64,000 nucleotides of DNA from an uncultured Senegalimassilia sp. (GTDB lineage Bacteria > Actinomycetota > Coriobacteriia > Coriobacteriales > Eggerthellaceae), in contig CAKTWI010000001.1 of NCBI GenBank assembly GCA_934630815.1, positions 62,001-126,000 of the forward strand. The letters run 5' to 3'. Below are positions 1 to 8,160 of the stretch, piece after piece. How positions within the stretch are numbered: position 1 is the first letter of the stretch; every line of letters starts with the position of its first letter. The translations under genes and the position numbers were made by a program. The notes under the pieces were generated by a model that was given only the letters and a program-made list of their open reading frames with translations, did no database searches and had not been told where the DNA came from.

Positions 1-952
1 CGAGCAAGCCGACCAGGCTGGACTTGCCTCCCGACACCATGCGCAGCGACACGGCCTCAAGCAGCTTGCGCTGGTTTTCGGCCTGGGTCTGCCGCGGCGA
101 CTCGAAGTTGGTGGCGCGCGCCAGCGTAAGGGCGCCCTCACCGGTGAGGGTTTGGCTGCCTGCGGGCAGGTACACGCTGCCGGCGTTGGGATCGTCGACC
201 TCTTCGGATAGGTCCACATCCACGCCGCCCAGCGTGTCCACCAGCTGCACCAGGCCGGCTGCGTCGATCTTCACCACATGCGAGATGTTCACATCGGCGA
301 AGTTGGCAACGGCGCTGACCAGGCTGGCATCGCTCTCGCGCACGCTCGCCTGCCTGATGGGGTAATACTTACCGTCCTTCAGCGACACCTGCACATCGGC
401 GGGAATGCTGATGATACAGGCGTTCTTGCCCGAGGGATCGGTTCGCACCAGGGCAAGCGCATCGGGGCCCTCGGCGGAATTCGGCATGCCGGGCGTATCG
501 AGCTCGGCCACGACGAGCGTGTAGAACGGATCGCCGGACTTCACCGCGGTAAGCGCCTTGGCAGCATCGGAATCCTTGAGCGCCAGCTTGCCGTTAAGGT
601 TTCCCATGAGGGTGAACGAGCCCACGCCGTAGGCCACCGCCGCCAACACGGCCACCACCGCAACGGCGATGCCCACACGTTTCGCGAGCGTGCGGCGCTT
701 GACCCCCGGCGAGAATTCGAGGCCCCTTGCATAACCGGCACGGCTTCGCGGGCCCTGAGCGCCGGGCATGACGTTGCTCACGTAGCCGCGCTGCGCGCGC
801 TTCTGCCTGCGCGGGCTGGAGAAGCCCACCTGGTCGGCGTTCATATGCGCCGGGCGCACCTTGGGGACGTGCGTTCCCAAGGTTGCGCTGCGCATGCGAC
901 GCGAGGTGAGCTTGGAGTTGATCTGCGTGATGTCCTTGCGTTTCCTGACCAT
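1..952 (-). CDS. LytR-CpsA-Psr (LCP) family cell-wall protein, 3' end outside window
   Basis: The frame is open from the ATG at 952 to the window edge (about 317 codons), so the C-terminus is missing. GGAG lies 5 bases before the ATG. A basic cytoplasmic segment of about 80 residues is followed by one membrane helix (VGIAVAVVAVLAAVAYGVGS), then an extracytoplasmic domain with the LCP pattern: VRTDPSGKNACIISIPADV, the LVDTLGGVDVDL block and LTGEGALTLAR. LCP enzymes move undecaprenyl-linked glycopolymers onto peptidoglycan, or onto protein in some actinobacteria. It lies 15 bases downstream of murA on the same strand, so the two are probably co-transcribed, which fits an envelope role. The substrate cannot be read from sequence. 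Confidence 0.85.
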   Translation of the reverse strand, partial: MVRKRKDITQINSKLTSRRMRSATLGTHVPKVRPAHMNADQVGFSSPRRQKRAQRGYVSNVMPGAQGPRSRAGYARGLEFSPGVKRRTLAKRVGIAVAVVAVLAAVAYGVGSFTLMGNLNGKLALKDSDAAKALTAVKSGDPFYTLVVAELDTPGMPNSAEGPDALALVRTDPSGKNACIISIPADVQVSLKDGKYYPIRQASVRESDASLVSAVANFADVNISHVVKIDAAGLVQLVDTLGGVDVDLSEEVDDPNAGSVYLPAGSQTLTGEGALTLARATNFESPRQTQAENQRKLLEAVSLRMVSGGKSSLVGLL

Positions 953-967
953 GACGCTCCCGTCCGG

Positions 968-2251
968 CTATTCGGCCGCGCCAACCTGGCGGCGCGACAC
1001 GTTGGCGCCGAGCTGGGAGAGCTTGCCGCAGTAGTCCTCGTAACCGCGGTCGATGTGCTTGATGTTGTGCACGCGGGTTTCGCCTTCTGCCACGATGCCC
1101 GCCAGCACCAATGCCGCGCCGGCGCGCAGGTCGGTGGAGGACACGTCGGTGCCCTGCAGGTCGTTGACGCCGCGCACGAGCGCATGATGGTCCTCGATGG
1201 TGATGTCGGCACCCATGCGCGCCAGCTCGCTGGCGAACATGAAGCGGTTCTCGAAGACGTTCTCGGTGACCATGGAAGTGCCGTGGGCCAAGCTGCACAG
1301 CAGCATGAACTGGGCCTGCAGGTCGGTGGGGAAGCCCGGATGCGGAAGCGTCTGGATATCGGTGGGCTGCAGCGGCTGGTTGCGGCTGCAGGTGATCCAA
1401 TCCTCCCCTGCCTCGACGCAGCAGCCCATGGCGCGCAGCTTCATGATGGCCATGTGCAGGTACGACGGGTCGATGCCGCGCACTGTGACCGGGCCGCCCG
1501 TGAGCGCGCCGCCCGCCAAGAAGGTGCCGGCCTCGATGCGGTCGCCCACCGTGGTGTGCTCGCAGGGGTGCAGGCTTTCCAGCGGCACGCCTTCCACCTG
1601 GATAATGGATGAGCCAGCACCGCTGACCTTACCGCCCATGGCGTTGAGCATGTTCGCCAAATCCACGATCTCGGGCTCGCGCGCGGCGTTCTCGATGCAG
1701 GTGGTGCCGTGAGCGGTGACGGCGGCCATAAGGCAGTTCTCCGTAGCGCCCACGCTGGGGAACTCCAGCGTGACATCGGCGCCGTGCAGGCCGTTGGGCG
1801 TGTGGGCGTTCAGGTACCCATGGTCCACGGTGAACTCCACGCCCAGGGCCTCAAGGCCCACCAGGTGCATATCGATCTTGCGAGCGCCGATCTGGCAGCC
1901 GCCGGGCATGGCCACGCGCGCCTGGCCGAAACGCGCCACCAGCGGGCCGAGCACGCTGATGGACGCGCGCATCTTCGACACCAGCTCGTAAGGCGTTTCA
2001 TGGGACGTCACCTGGGCGGTGTCGATGACCATGGTGTGGCCGTCGCGCTGAACGGTGGCGCCGAGGCACTCGAGCACCTCCGACATGACGACGATATCGC
2101 TGATAAGGGGCACGTTGTGCAGCGTTGAGGCGCCCTGGCCCAAAAGCGACGCGGCGATGAGCTTCAAAGCCGAGTTCTTCGCGCCGGAAACCCTCACCTC
2201 GCCGGAAAGGACGTTGTTGCCCTCGACGACGATGATCTCTTTCTCAGACAT
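968..2251 (-). CDS. murA: UDP-N-acetylglucosamine 1-carboxyvinyltransferase
   Basis: MurA performs the first committed step of peptidoglycan synthesis, adding enolpyruvate from PEP to UDP-GlcNAc in the cytoplasm. The protein is 427 residues, the usual length. It starts MSEKEIIVVEG and keeps the substrate-binding Lys-Asn of SGAKNSALK (about residue 25). The catalytic loop PGGCQIGARKID carries Cys at residue 119, so this is the fosfomycin-alkylatable type, not the Cys-to-Asp variant. I chose the ATG at 2251 because AAGGGGG sits just upstream; an in-frame start 20 codons earlier adds non-conserved residues. The downstream neighbour is the LCP gene. A TATAAT box lies at 2290-2295. Confidence 0.95.
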   Translation of the reverse strand: MSEKEIIVVEGNNVLSGEVRVSGAKNSALKLIAASLLGQGASTLHNVPLISDIVVMSEVLECLGATVQRDGHTMVIDTAQVTSHETPYELVSKMRASISVLGPLVARFGQARVAMPGGCQIGARKIDMHLVGLEALGVEFTVDHGYLNAHTPNGLHGADVTLEFPSVGATENCLMAAVTAHGTTCIENAAREPEIVDLANMLNAMGGKVSGAGSSIIQVEGVPLESLHPCEHTTVGDRIEAGTFLAGGALTGGPVTVRGIDPSYLHMAIMKLRAMGCCVEAGEDWITCSRNQPLQPTDIQTLPHPGFPTDLQAQFMLLCSLAHGTSMVTENVFENRFMFASELARMGADITIEDHHALVRGVNDLQGTDVSSTDLRAGAALVLAGIVAEGETRVHNIKHIDRGYEDYCGKLSQLGANVSRRQVGAAE

Positions 2252-2289
2252 GCAAACCCCCTTGTATGAACTAGATTGCGAAAGCCCAT

Positions 2290-2295
2290 TATAAA
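2290..2295 (-). promoter_or_regulatory. Candidate -10 box for murA
   Basis: A perfect TATAAT on the minus strand lies 39 bases before the murA start. No good -35 hexamer is visible at 16-18 bases, because that space is filled by the upstream terminator hairpin. The promoter is therefore either -35-independent or not real. Confidence 0.4.
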
Positions 2296-2297
2296 GC

Positions 2298-2322
2298 GAA
2301 GGCCCGCGCAAGGCGGGCCTTC
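2298..2322 (-). terminator. Hairpin terminator behind tsf
   Basis: A perfect 10-bp stem (GAAGGCCCGC / GCGGGCCTTC) has a 5-base loop and is followed on the minus strand by GCTTTAT. It ends the rpsB-tsf transcript. A near-identical hairpin with the same flanks recurs at 62109-62138. Confidence 0.7.
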
Positions 2323-2522
2323 ACGATGAAAGCAAACGTACTATGCATTCGCGAGCGCGTAGAAGCGATGATGGCCCGACAATGGAAAACGGGCCGCCCC
2401 GTGCCTTGCGTCCGCTTCCGCTGCGGCATCGACGGCCGATGTCGCAGCATGACGGCGGATGCAGGGCGAAGGAACGGCCCGCAGCGTTTGCGATTCGCTG
2501 GCTATGTGGCGAAAAGCGTTGG

Positions 2523-3389
2523 TTACGCGGTCTCGCCCAGAGCCCAGCGCACGAAACCGGTCACCTTGATGGTGCCGCCCAGGTTCTTGGCGCACTCGTC
2601 GGTGTACTGCTTGATGGACTGGTCAGGGTTCTTGACGAAGGCCTGCTCGGTCAGGCAGTTCTCCTTGTAGAACTTCTCCATACGGCCGGTAGCCATCTTC
2701 TCCTGGATGGCCTCGGGCTTGCCGGACTCGGCAGCCTGAGCCTTGTAAATGCCCATCTCATGCTCGACAACCTCGGCCGGCACGGACTCGCGGTTGGCGG
2801 ACACCGGGGAAGCGGCGGCAACCTGCATGGCAACGTCGCGGCCGTAAGCCTGGAAGCCCTCGGAAGCGGGGTCGATGCCCTCGACGTCGAAGGTCACCAG
2901 AACGCCGATCTTGCCGCCACCATGGATGTAGGAGGCGATGCCACCGGCGTTGACGGTGGTGGCGCGGGGGAGCTGGATGTTCTCGCCCAGCACGTGGATG
3001 GCGTCGGTGAGGATGTCCTCGACGGGCTCGCCCTCGAAGGTGGAGGCGCGCAGAGCCTCGACGTCGGCGGCGTTGGCGGCCAGAGCAGCGCGGCCCAGCT
3101 TCTCGGCGTAGGCCTTGAACTTCTCGTTCATGCCCACGAAGTCGGTCTCGCAGTTCAGCTCGACGACGGCGGCGGACTTGGCATCATCGGCCAGGACGGT
3201 CATGACGGTGCCCTCGTTGGTGGCGCGGCCGGCCTTCTTGGCGGCAGCGGCCAGACCGCGGGTGCGCAGCACGTCGACGGCCTTCTCCATATCGCCATCG
3301 GCCTCGACGAGCGCCTTCTTGCACTCCATCATGCCGGCGTCGGTCATCTCGCGCAGTTCCTTGACCATGGAAGCGGTGATAGCAGCCAC
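2523..3389 (-). CDS. tsf: Elongation factor Ts
   Basis: EF-Ts is the guanine-nucleotide exchange factor that recycles EF-Tu during translation. The protein is 288 residues, normal for a full-length EF-Ts. It opens with the UBA-like domain containing the family signature LREMTDAGMMECKKALVEA and continues into the dimerisation core (AVVELNCETDFV). The start codon is GTG at 3389 with AAAGGA upstream. It follows rpsB by 121 bases on the same strand, the standard rpsB-tsf pairing. The roughly 200 bases behind the gene hold only the terminator at 2298-2322. Confidence 0.97.
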   Translation of the reverse strand: MAAITASMVKELREMTDAGMMECKKALVEADGDMEKAVDVLRTRGLAAAAKKAGRATNEGTVMTVLADDAKSAAVVELNCETDFVGMNEKFKAYAEKLGRAALAANAADVEALRASTFEGEPVEDILTDAIHVLGENIQLPRATTVNAGGIASYIHGGGKIGVLVTFDVEGIDPASEGFQAYGRDVAMQVAAASPVSANRESVPAEVVEHEMGIYKAQAAESGKPEAIQEKMATGRMEKFYKENCLTEQAFVKNPDQSIKQYTDECAKNLGGTIKVTGFVRWALGETA

Positions 3390-3510
3390 GTTGGATCCTT
3401 TCTATCCTTGTTGCGGCGGCGCTGGGAGCGTCGCCGTTAATAACCTCGAACGCCGTCGGCCGCCCTACGGGGACCGACGGCGTGCAACACCAGTGGGTTA
3501 GGCCCCGTGC

Positions 3511-4275
3511 TTATTCGGCAGCAGGAGCGGCAGCCTCGGCAGCCGGAGCAGCCTCGGCCTCGGCCGGAGCGGCCATTTCCTCAGCGGAAACGGGGGCGCC
3601 GGTGCCGGCGACGACGGCGTCGGCGATGAAGTCGGCCAGCAGCTTGACGGAGCGGATAGCGTCGTCGTTGGCCGGGATGCCGTACTCGACGTCATCGGGA
3701 TCGCAGTTGGTGTCCAGCGTGCCCACCACGGGGATGTTCAGACGATGAGCCTCGCGGATGGCGATCTCCTCGCGGTTGGTGTCGATCACGAAGATGGCGT
3801 CGGGGACGCGCTTCATGTTGCGGATGCCGTTGAGGTTGAGCTGCAGCTTGGACAGCTCCTTGCGCAGCAGGATCTGCTCCTTCTTCGGCAGCAGCGCCAT
3901 GCGACCGTCGGCCTCCATGGCCTCCAGCTCCTCCATGCGGGTGACGCGGGAACGGATGGTCACGAAGTTGGTGAGCATGCCGCCGAGCCAACGGGCGTTG
4001 ACGTAGGGCATGCCGCAACGGTTGGCGGCGTCGGCGACGGCCTCCTGGGCCTGCTTCTTCGTGCCGACGAACAGGACGGAGCCGCCGTTCTTGGCGATGT
4101 TGGAGACGAAGGTGTAAGCCTGGTCCATGCCCATGAGGGACTGCTTCAGGTCCAGGATGTAGATGTCACCGCGGGCGCCGAAGATGAACGGCTTCATCTT
4201 GGGGTTCCAGCGACGCTTCTGGTGACCGAAGTGCGCGCCTGCGTCGAGCAGGGTCTGAATGCTGATCTTAGCCAT
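3511..4275 (-). CDS. rpsB: 30S ribosomal protein S2
   Basis: S2 binds the head-body junction of the small ribosomal subunit. The start MAKISIQTLLDAGAHFGHQ is the family N-terminus. Its ATG at 4275 has GGAGAG 8 bases upstream, so the earlier in-frame ATG at 4287 is unlikely. The length of 254 residues is typical, with an Ala/Glu-rich tail of about 20 residues at the C-terminus, as in many actinobacteria. First gene of the rpsB-tsf unit, with a well-formed promoter at 4388-4416 that leaves a leader of about 105 bases. Such a leader could host S2 autoregulation, but no known motif was recognised in it. Confidence 0.97.
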   Translation of the reverse strand: MAKISIQTLLDAGAHFGHQKRRWNPKMKPFIFGARGDIYILDLKQSLMGMDQAYTFVSNIAKNGGSVLFVGTKKQAQEAVADAANRCGMPYVNARWLGGMLTNFVTIRSRVTRMEELEAMEADGRMALLPKKEQILLRKELSKLQLNLNGIRNMKRVPDAIFVIDTNREEIAIREAHRLNIPVVGTLDTNCDPDDVEYGIPANDDAIRSVKLLADFIADAVVAGTGAPVSAEEMAAPAEAEAAPAAEAAAPAAE

Positions 4276-4387
4276 GACACTCTCCATTCGTTAGTCCTCT
4301 GCGTGCGGTCATCCCCTTTCATCCGCAACCGATTTCGGCCACTAGCGGGAAGGGTCGCACACGCATGTGTGATAAAACAGCCCTCGA

Positions 4388-4416
4388 ATTATAACAACGC
4401 CCCCGGGCGTTTGCAA
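4388..4416 (-). promoter_or_regulatory. rpsB promoter
   Basis: On the minus strand, TTGCAA (4411-4416), a 17-base spacer and a perfect TATAAT (4388-4393) form a sigma-70-type promoter. It overlaps a 9-bp GC-rich hairpin (AACGCCCCC / GGGGGCGTT, 4396-4426). Confidence 0.75.
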
Positions 4417-4502
4417 CGGGGGCGTTGAAGATTTGGTGCGGTCTTCACGAACCCGCTACCTAAGGTTGATTTTCAAGTTCATCCGAACACTTCGCATTTG
4501 CT

Positions 4503-4538
4503 CTCGAACTCAGCCGTACACGTCCGGCTGAGTTCGAG
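4503..4538. repeat. Perfect 14-bp inverted repeat behind the P-type ATPase gene
   Basis: CTCGAACTCAGCCG and its exact complement are separated by 8 bases. It lies 129 bases beyond the ATPase stop, in the 391-base gap between that gene and rpsB. No T-run follows on either strand, so it may be a Rho-assisted or structural end. Apart from this and the rpsB promoter, the gap shows nothing. Confidence 0.6.
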
Positions 4539-4666
4539 AATTCCTTTCTGGAGGTAAGGCCGCGGGCCCTGGGCGCGCGACCGCCCATCGGCCGTCGAAC
4601 GCCATCGGGCTCCGGCACTAGATGCATGACCGCCAATCGGCCGATGCCCGCGGGCTCCCGACGGGC

Positions 4667-6748
4667 CTATGCGTCGTAGCGCTTCCCGTTGCGCATGGAC
4701 AGCGCGACGGTGGAGGCGTTGTGCAGAAGCGAGGACATCTGCGGGGAGATGATGCCGCCGATGCCGGCCGCCAGCAACGTCGAGTTGATGGCCACGACCT
4801 CCTTGAAGCTGCCGTTCAAGCGGCCCATGAGGCCCTCGCTCATGCGGCGCAGCGCCACGATGGAGCCGAGCTGGCCGCCCGTGAGCGTGATGTCGGCCAC
4901 CTCCTTGGCCACCGCGGTTCCCTGCCCCATGGCGATGCCCACATCGGCGAGCGCCAACGCCGGAGCATCGTTGACGCCGTCGCCGACCATGACCACGTGC
5001 GCGCCTTGCGCCTTGAGACCCTCGACGAAAGCATATTTGTCCTCGGGAAGCAGGTTCGCGTGGAACTCGGAGACGCCGGCACGCGCGGCGATGCGCGCGG
5101 CGGTGCGCTCGTTGTCGCCCGTGAGCATGATGACGCGCGAAAACCCCAGGCGGCGAAGCTCGGCGATGGCCTCGGGAACGCCGGCCTTGAGCGGATCCTG
5201 CACGCCGATGACGCCCATGAGCTTGCCATCCACGGCAAGGTAGAGCGGCGAGAGCCCCTCGGTTTCCCGCGCGATGAGCTCCTTCTGCGCTTCGGAGATC
5301 TCAACCTGCTCGTCCTCCACGACGAAATGTTCCGAACCGATGACCACGCGCTTGCCGTCAAGCGAGCTGGCTATGCCGTGCGCCACGATGTACTCCACCT
5401 CGGCGTGGCGCTCGCGGTGCTCGAGGCCCTTGTCGGCAGCGGCGCGCACCACCGCGCGGGCCACCGGGTGCGGGAAGTGCTCCTCCAAGCACGCGGCGAA
5501 CCGAAGCACCTCGTCATTGTCCCAGCCGTCAAGGGAAAGCACGCGCGCCACCTGCGGGGCTGCCTCGGTGAGCGTGCCCGTCTTGTCGAACACGATGACG
5601 TCGGCCTGCGCCATGGACTCGAAGTGCTGCGAACCTTTCACGGTGAATCCCGCTTGGGCGGACTGGCTCATGGCCGACAGCACGGCTATGGAACCGGTGA
5701 GCTTGAGCGCGCAGGAGTAGTCGACCATAAGGGCAGCCGAGGTCTTCACCAGGCTGCGCGTGGTGAGCGCCACGATGCCGGCGAGCAGGAAGTTCCACGG
5801 CACGATGCGATCGGCAAGGCGTTCCATGCGCGACTGCGTCTGCGACTTGTAGGACTCGGTCTGCTCGACCAGGTTCACGATGGTGCGCAGCTTCGTCTGG
5901 CCCTCGTTGGCCTTCACCTCGACGATGATCTCGCCGTCCTCCACCGCCGTGCCGGCGAACACGTCGTCGCCGACGGTGCGTTCCACGGCCAGCGGCTCGC
6001 CGGTAAGCGCCGCCTGGTTGACCATGGCGCACCCGCGCACCACCGTGCCGTCCACGCACACAGGCATACCGGTGCGCACGGCGATGAGCTGGCCTTGTCG
6101 CAGGGTACTGGAGGGAACCTGCACCTCGGTGTCGCCTTCCACCAGCTGAGCGGTCTCGGGCAGATCGAGCAGCGCGTTGATGAGCGCTCCCTCCGAGCGG
6201 CTGCGCGTATACTCCTCAAGCGTCTCGCCCGCGTTGAGCAGAAGCATGGTGAGCCCCGCCGTGCGCGGGTCGCGCTTCGCGAACGATATGCCGATGGCCG
6301 CCGCGTCGAGCACGGGGACGTCCAGCCGGCCCGCCGCCAGCGACTTCAGGCCGGCGAACAGGAACTTGCGGTAGCTGAGCACCGTCCAGGCTGCCGCCAA
6401 GGGCGCGGGCAGGAACCAACGGCGCATGAAATGGAAGCCTACCAGCGATGCCAGGTCCATGAGCAGGGAATGCGAGCGCGGGGCAAGCTCGAGGCCGCAG
6501 CCCTGCTTCGCCTTGGCGATGGCCGCCGCGTCGATGCCTGTAAGATGCTCGAGCACGCGGGCGCGGGAGCCGGGAGCGGCGTTGTATACCAGGGCCACGC
6601 TGCCGATGCGCGGATAGACGGTTGACTTCGCGATGTCGGGGCATGCGCCCAGCACACGATACAGCGCATCTAAGTCCGCTGGCGGGACAGGGCCCGCCAG
6701 CTTCACGCGCAAACGGCCCGGAAGCTCATTTGCGATCTGATATTTCAT
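4667..6748 (-). CDS. P1B-type heavy-metal-transporting ATPase
   Basis: Membrane cation pump of 693 residues. The N-terminus (residues 1-75, ELPGRLRVKL) resembles an HMA-like fold without the CXXC metal site. The actuator loop has TGEP at 249-252, the phosphorylation site DKTGTLT is at 388-394 (D388), and the hinge motifs MLTGDN and GDGVNDAPAL follow. In the metal-site helix the usual CPC is replaced by YSCALKL (344-350), so the transported metal cannot be called copper or zinc by motif. The small DUF6110-type gene 15 bases upstream is almost certainly co-transcribed. Two palindromes in front of that gene suggest metal-responsive control (inference). Confidence 0.9.
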   Translation of the reverse strand: MKYQIANELPGRLRVKLAGPVPPADLDALYRVLGACPDIAKSTVYPRIGSVALVYNAAPGSRARVLEHLTGIDAAAIAKAKQGCGLELAPRSHSLLMDLASLVGFHFMRRWFLPAPLAAAWTVLSYRKFLFAGLKSLAAGRLDVPVLDAAAIGISFAKRDPRTAGLTMLLLNAGETLEEYTRSRSEGALINALLDLPETAQLVEGDTEVQVPSSTLRQGQLIAVRTGMPVCVDGTVVRGCAMVNQAALTGEPLAVERTVGDDVFAGTAVEDGEIIVEVKANEGQTKLRTIVNLVEQTESYKSQTQSRMERLADRIVPWNFLLAGIVALTTRSLVKTSAALMVDYSCALKLTGSIAVLSAMSQSAQAGFTVKGSQHFESMAQADVIVFDKTGTLTEAAPQVARVLSLDGWDNDEVLRFAACLEEHFPHPVARAVVRAAADKGLEHRERHAEVEYIVAHGIASSLDGKRVVIGSEHFVVEDEQVEISEAQKELIARETEGLSPLYLAVDGKLMGVIGVQDPLKAGVPEAIAELRRLGFSRVIMLTGDNERTAARIAARAGVSEFHANLLPEDKYAFVEGLKAQGAHVVMVGDGVNDAPALALADVGIAMGQGTAVAKEVADITLTGGQLGSIVALRRMSEGLMGRLNGSFKEVVAINSTLLAAGIGGIISPQMSSLLHNASTVALSMRNGKRYDA

Positions 6749-6763
6749 AGCGACATCTTCGCG

Positions 6764-7015
6764 TTATTCGCCATCGGCCGCAGGCTGCTCGGCCTTTGCT
6801 GATTCGTTGATGTAGCTGGCCTCGGCCACGATGTCGTCGACCTGGGCTTTGGCCTGCTCGACCACATCCTGATAAGCGGCCTTGGCCTGCAGGCCCTTGG
6901 CAACGCCCTGCACGTAGCATTTCTTCGCCGTGGAGCTGCTCAGCGCCTTCAAGCCCAGCGTGCCCAGGGCGAAACCGCCGGCGATCATCCAACCATCGCG
7001 CTTTTTGAGTTTCAT
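6764..7015 (-). CDS. Small DUF6110-type protein paired with the metal ATPase
   Basis: An 83-residue protein starting MKLKKRDGWMIAGGFALGTL, with one hydrophobic helix (about residues 9-27) and a charged, Ala/Glu-rich tail. GGACGGAGAAG precedes the ATG. Its gene ends 15 bases before the P-type ATPase start. The sequence and this neighbourhood match my recollection of DUF6110, a small family found beside P-type ATPases in anaerobes. Its function is unknown; a regulatory or assembly subunit of the pump is inference from position. Confidence 0.7.
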   Translation of the reverse strand: MKLKKRDGWMIAGGFALGTLGLKALSSSTAKKCYVQGVAKGLQAKAAYQDVVEQAKAQVDDIVAEASYINESAKAEQPAADGE

Positions 7016-7040
7016 CTTCTCCGTCCTTTCTTGTGCTGAC

Positions 7041-7062
7041 CATCGCTATGCATTCAGCGATG
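7041..7062. promoter_or_regulatory. Inverted repeat in the ATPase-operon leader
   Basis: CATCGCT, 8 bases, AGCGATG, lying 26 bases before the DUF6110-type start. It is placed between the presumed promoter and the gene, suggesting an operator or a leader hairpin. Confidence 0.45.
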
Positions 7063-7093
7063 TTCGACCCCAATAACTTTTACTCCGTTCGAA

Positions 7094-7122
7094 AGAGTAT
7101 GACGCAGCTGACATATTGTCAA
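7094..7122 (-). promoter_or_regulatory. Candidate promoter overlapping a perfect 13-bp palindrome
   Basis: On the minus strand TTGACA (7117-7122) is followed after 17 bases by a weak TACTCT. The -35 overlaps the palindrome TGACATATTGTCA (7109-7121), a position suited to a repressor. The target would be the DUF6110-ATPase unit. Confidence 0.45.
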
Positions 7123-7261
7123 TCTATGGCAACTTTTTTCTCGAAATCCCCGCTTGCCGTCATACGGGGTTATTGCGGATGGCGGATGACGTGGGCGTTT
7201 CCGCAGGGCGAAGCACGCTATCATGATGCAAGCACTGATTTCGAACCATTTGGAGCATCGT

Positions 7262-7846
7262 ATGAACTTCAACAACGTAACCTTCGAGCGCTCGTTCGGC
7301 ATCTCGTCGCAGCTGCCTCCCTCGACGCTTCCGGAAGTGGCGTTCGCCGGCCGTTCGAACGTGGGCAAGTCGTCCATGCTCAACGCCCTGTTCGGCCGAA
7401 AAAGCCTGGCGAAGGTCTCGCAGAAGCCCGGCAAGACGTCCACCATCAACTTCTTCGCAACCGAAGGCGCCCGTTTCGTCGACCTGCCCGGCTACGGCTA
7501 CGCGCGCGTGGCGAAATCCGAGAAGGGCCGCTGGGCGGAGCTGATCGAGGGCTATTTCAACCAAGACCGCAATTTCGCGCTGGTGGTCAGCCTGGTCGAC
7601 ATCCGCCACGAAGCGCAGCAGCTCGATCTGAACATGATCAACTTCCTCATGGAGGCGGGGCTTCCGTTCGCCGTGGTGCTCACGAAGGCCGATAAGCTCT
7701 CCCGCAACCAGCAGAACAAGCAGGTATCGGTGCTGCGCCGCCAGCTGGCCCTACCCGACGGCGTTCCCATGCTGGTGACATCCAGCGAGAAACGCGAGGG
7801 CTTCGACGCCTTGCGCAAGCTCATCACGCAGGCCTGCGAAGGCTAG
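7262..7846 (+). CDS. engB: Ribosome-biogenesis GTP-binding protein EngB/YsxC
   Basis: TrmE-Era-EngA-like GTPase needed for late 50S ribosome assembly. The 194-residue protein has the P-loop GRSNVGKSS (30-38), the G3 motif DLPGYGYA (from residue 74) and the G4 motif TKAD. I start at the ATG at 7262, which has GGAG 7 bases upstream (7252-7255) and gives the family's MNF...FERSF N-terminus; the frame is open 13 codons further. It stands alone on the plus strand and ends at a strong bidirectional terminator (8057-8093). Confidence 0.95.
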   Translation: MNFNNVTFERSFGISSQLPPSTLPEVAFAGRSNVGKSSMLNALFGRKSLAKVSQKPGKTSTINFFATEGARFVDLPGYGYARVAKSEKGRWAELIEGYFNQDRNFALVVSLVDIRHEAQQLDLNMINFLMEAGLPFAVVLTKADKLSRNQQNKQVSVLRRQLALPDGVPMLVTSSEKREGFDALRKLITQACEG

Positions 7847-8056
7847 CGCGGTATCGCGGAAGCGCGGGCGCGCGCCGATTAGGGTTACATGCCCCGCTGG
7901 CATGATTTTGCCGACACCCGCCCTTCGCGAAATTAGACGCCCTCCCCCACTGGCAATGAGGCCGAATGTTCCATAGGCATGATTGGCTCGGCGCCCCTTT
8001 CGCCAGCCCCGGCTTCAAGCAGCCTTTCCTGCCGAGCTAACACCCCTGCAAACGCG

Positions 8057-8093
8057 AACGAGCCCCAAGCTGATGAACAGCTTGGGGCTCGTT
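8057..8093. terminator. Bidirectional terminator between engB and the NlpC/P60 gene
   Basis: A perfect 16-bp stem (8057-8072 / 8078-8093) with the loop ATGAA lies between two converging genes. The rest of the 314-base gap (7847-8160) shows no gene or other signal. Confidence 0.85.
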
Positions 8094-8160
8094 GTTTGCT
8101 GCAGGTATTTCGGCGCTGCCGGCTTGAATGCTTGCCGACGGGCCGCCGAAGCGGGAAACG

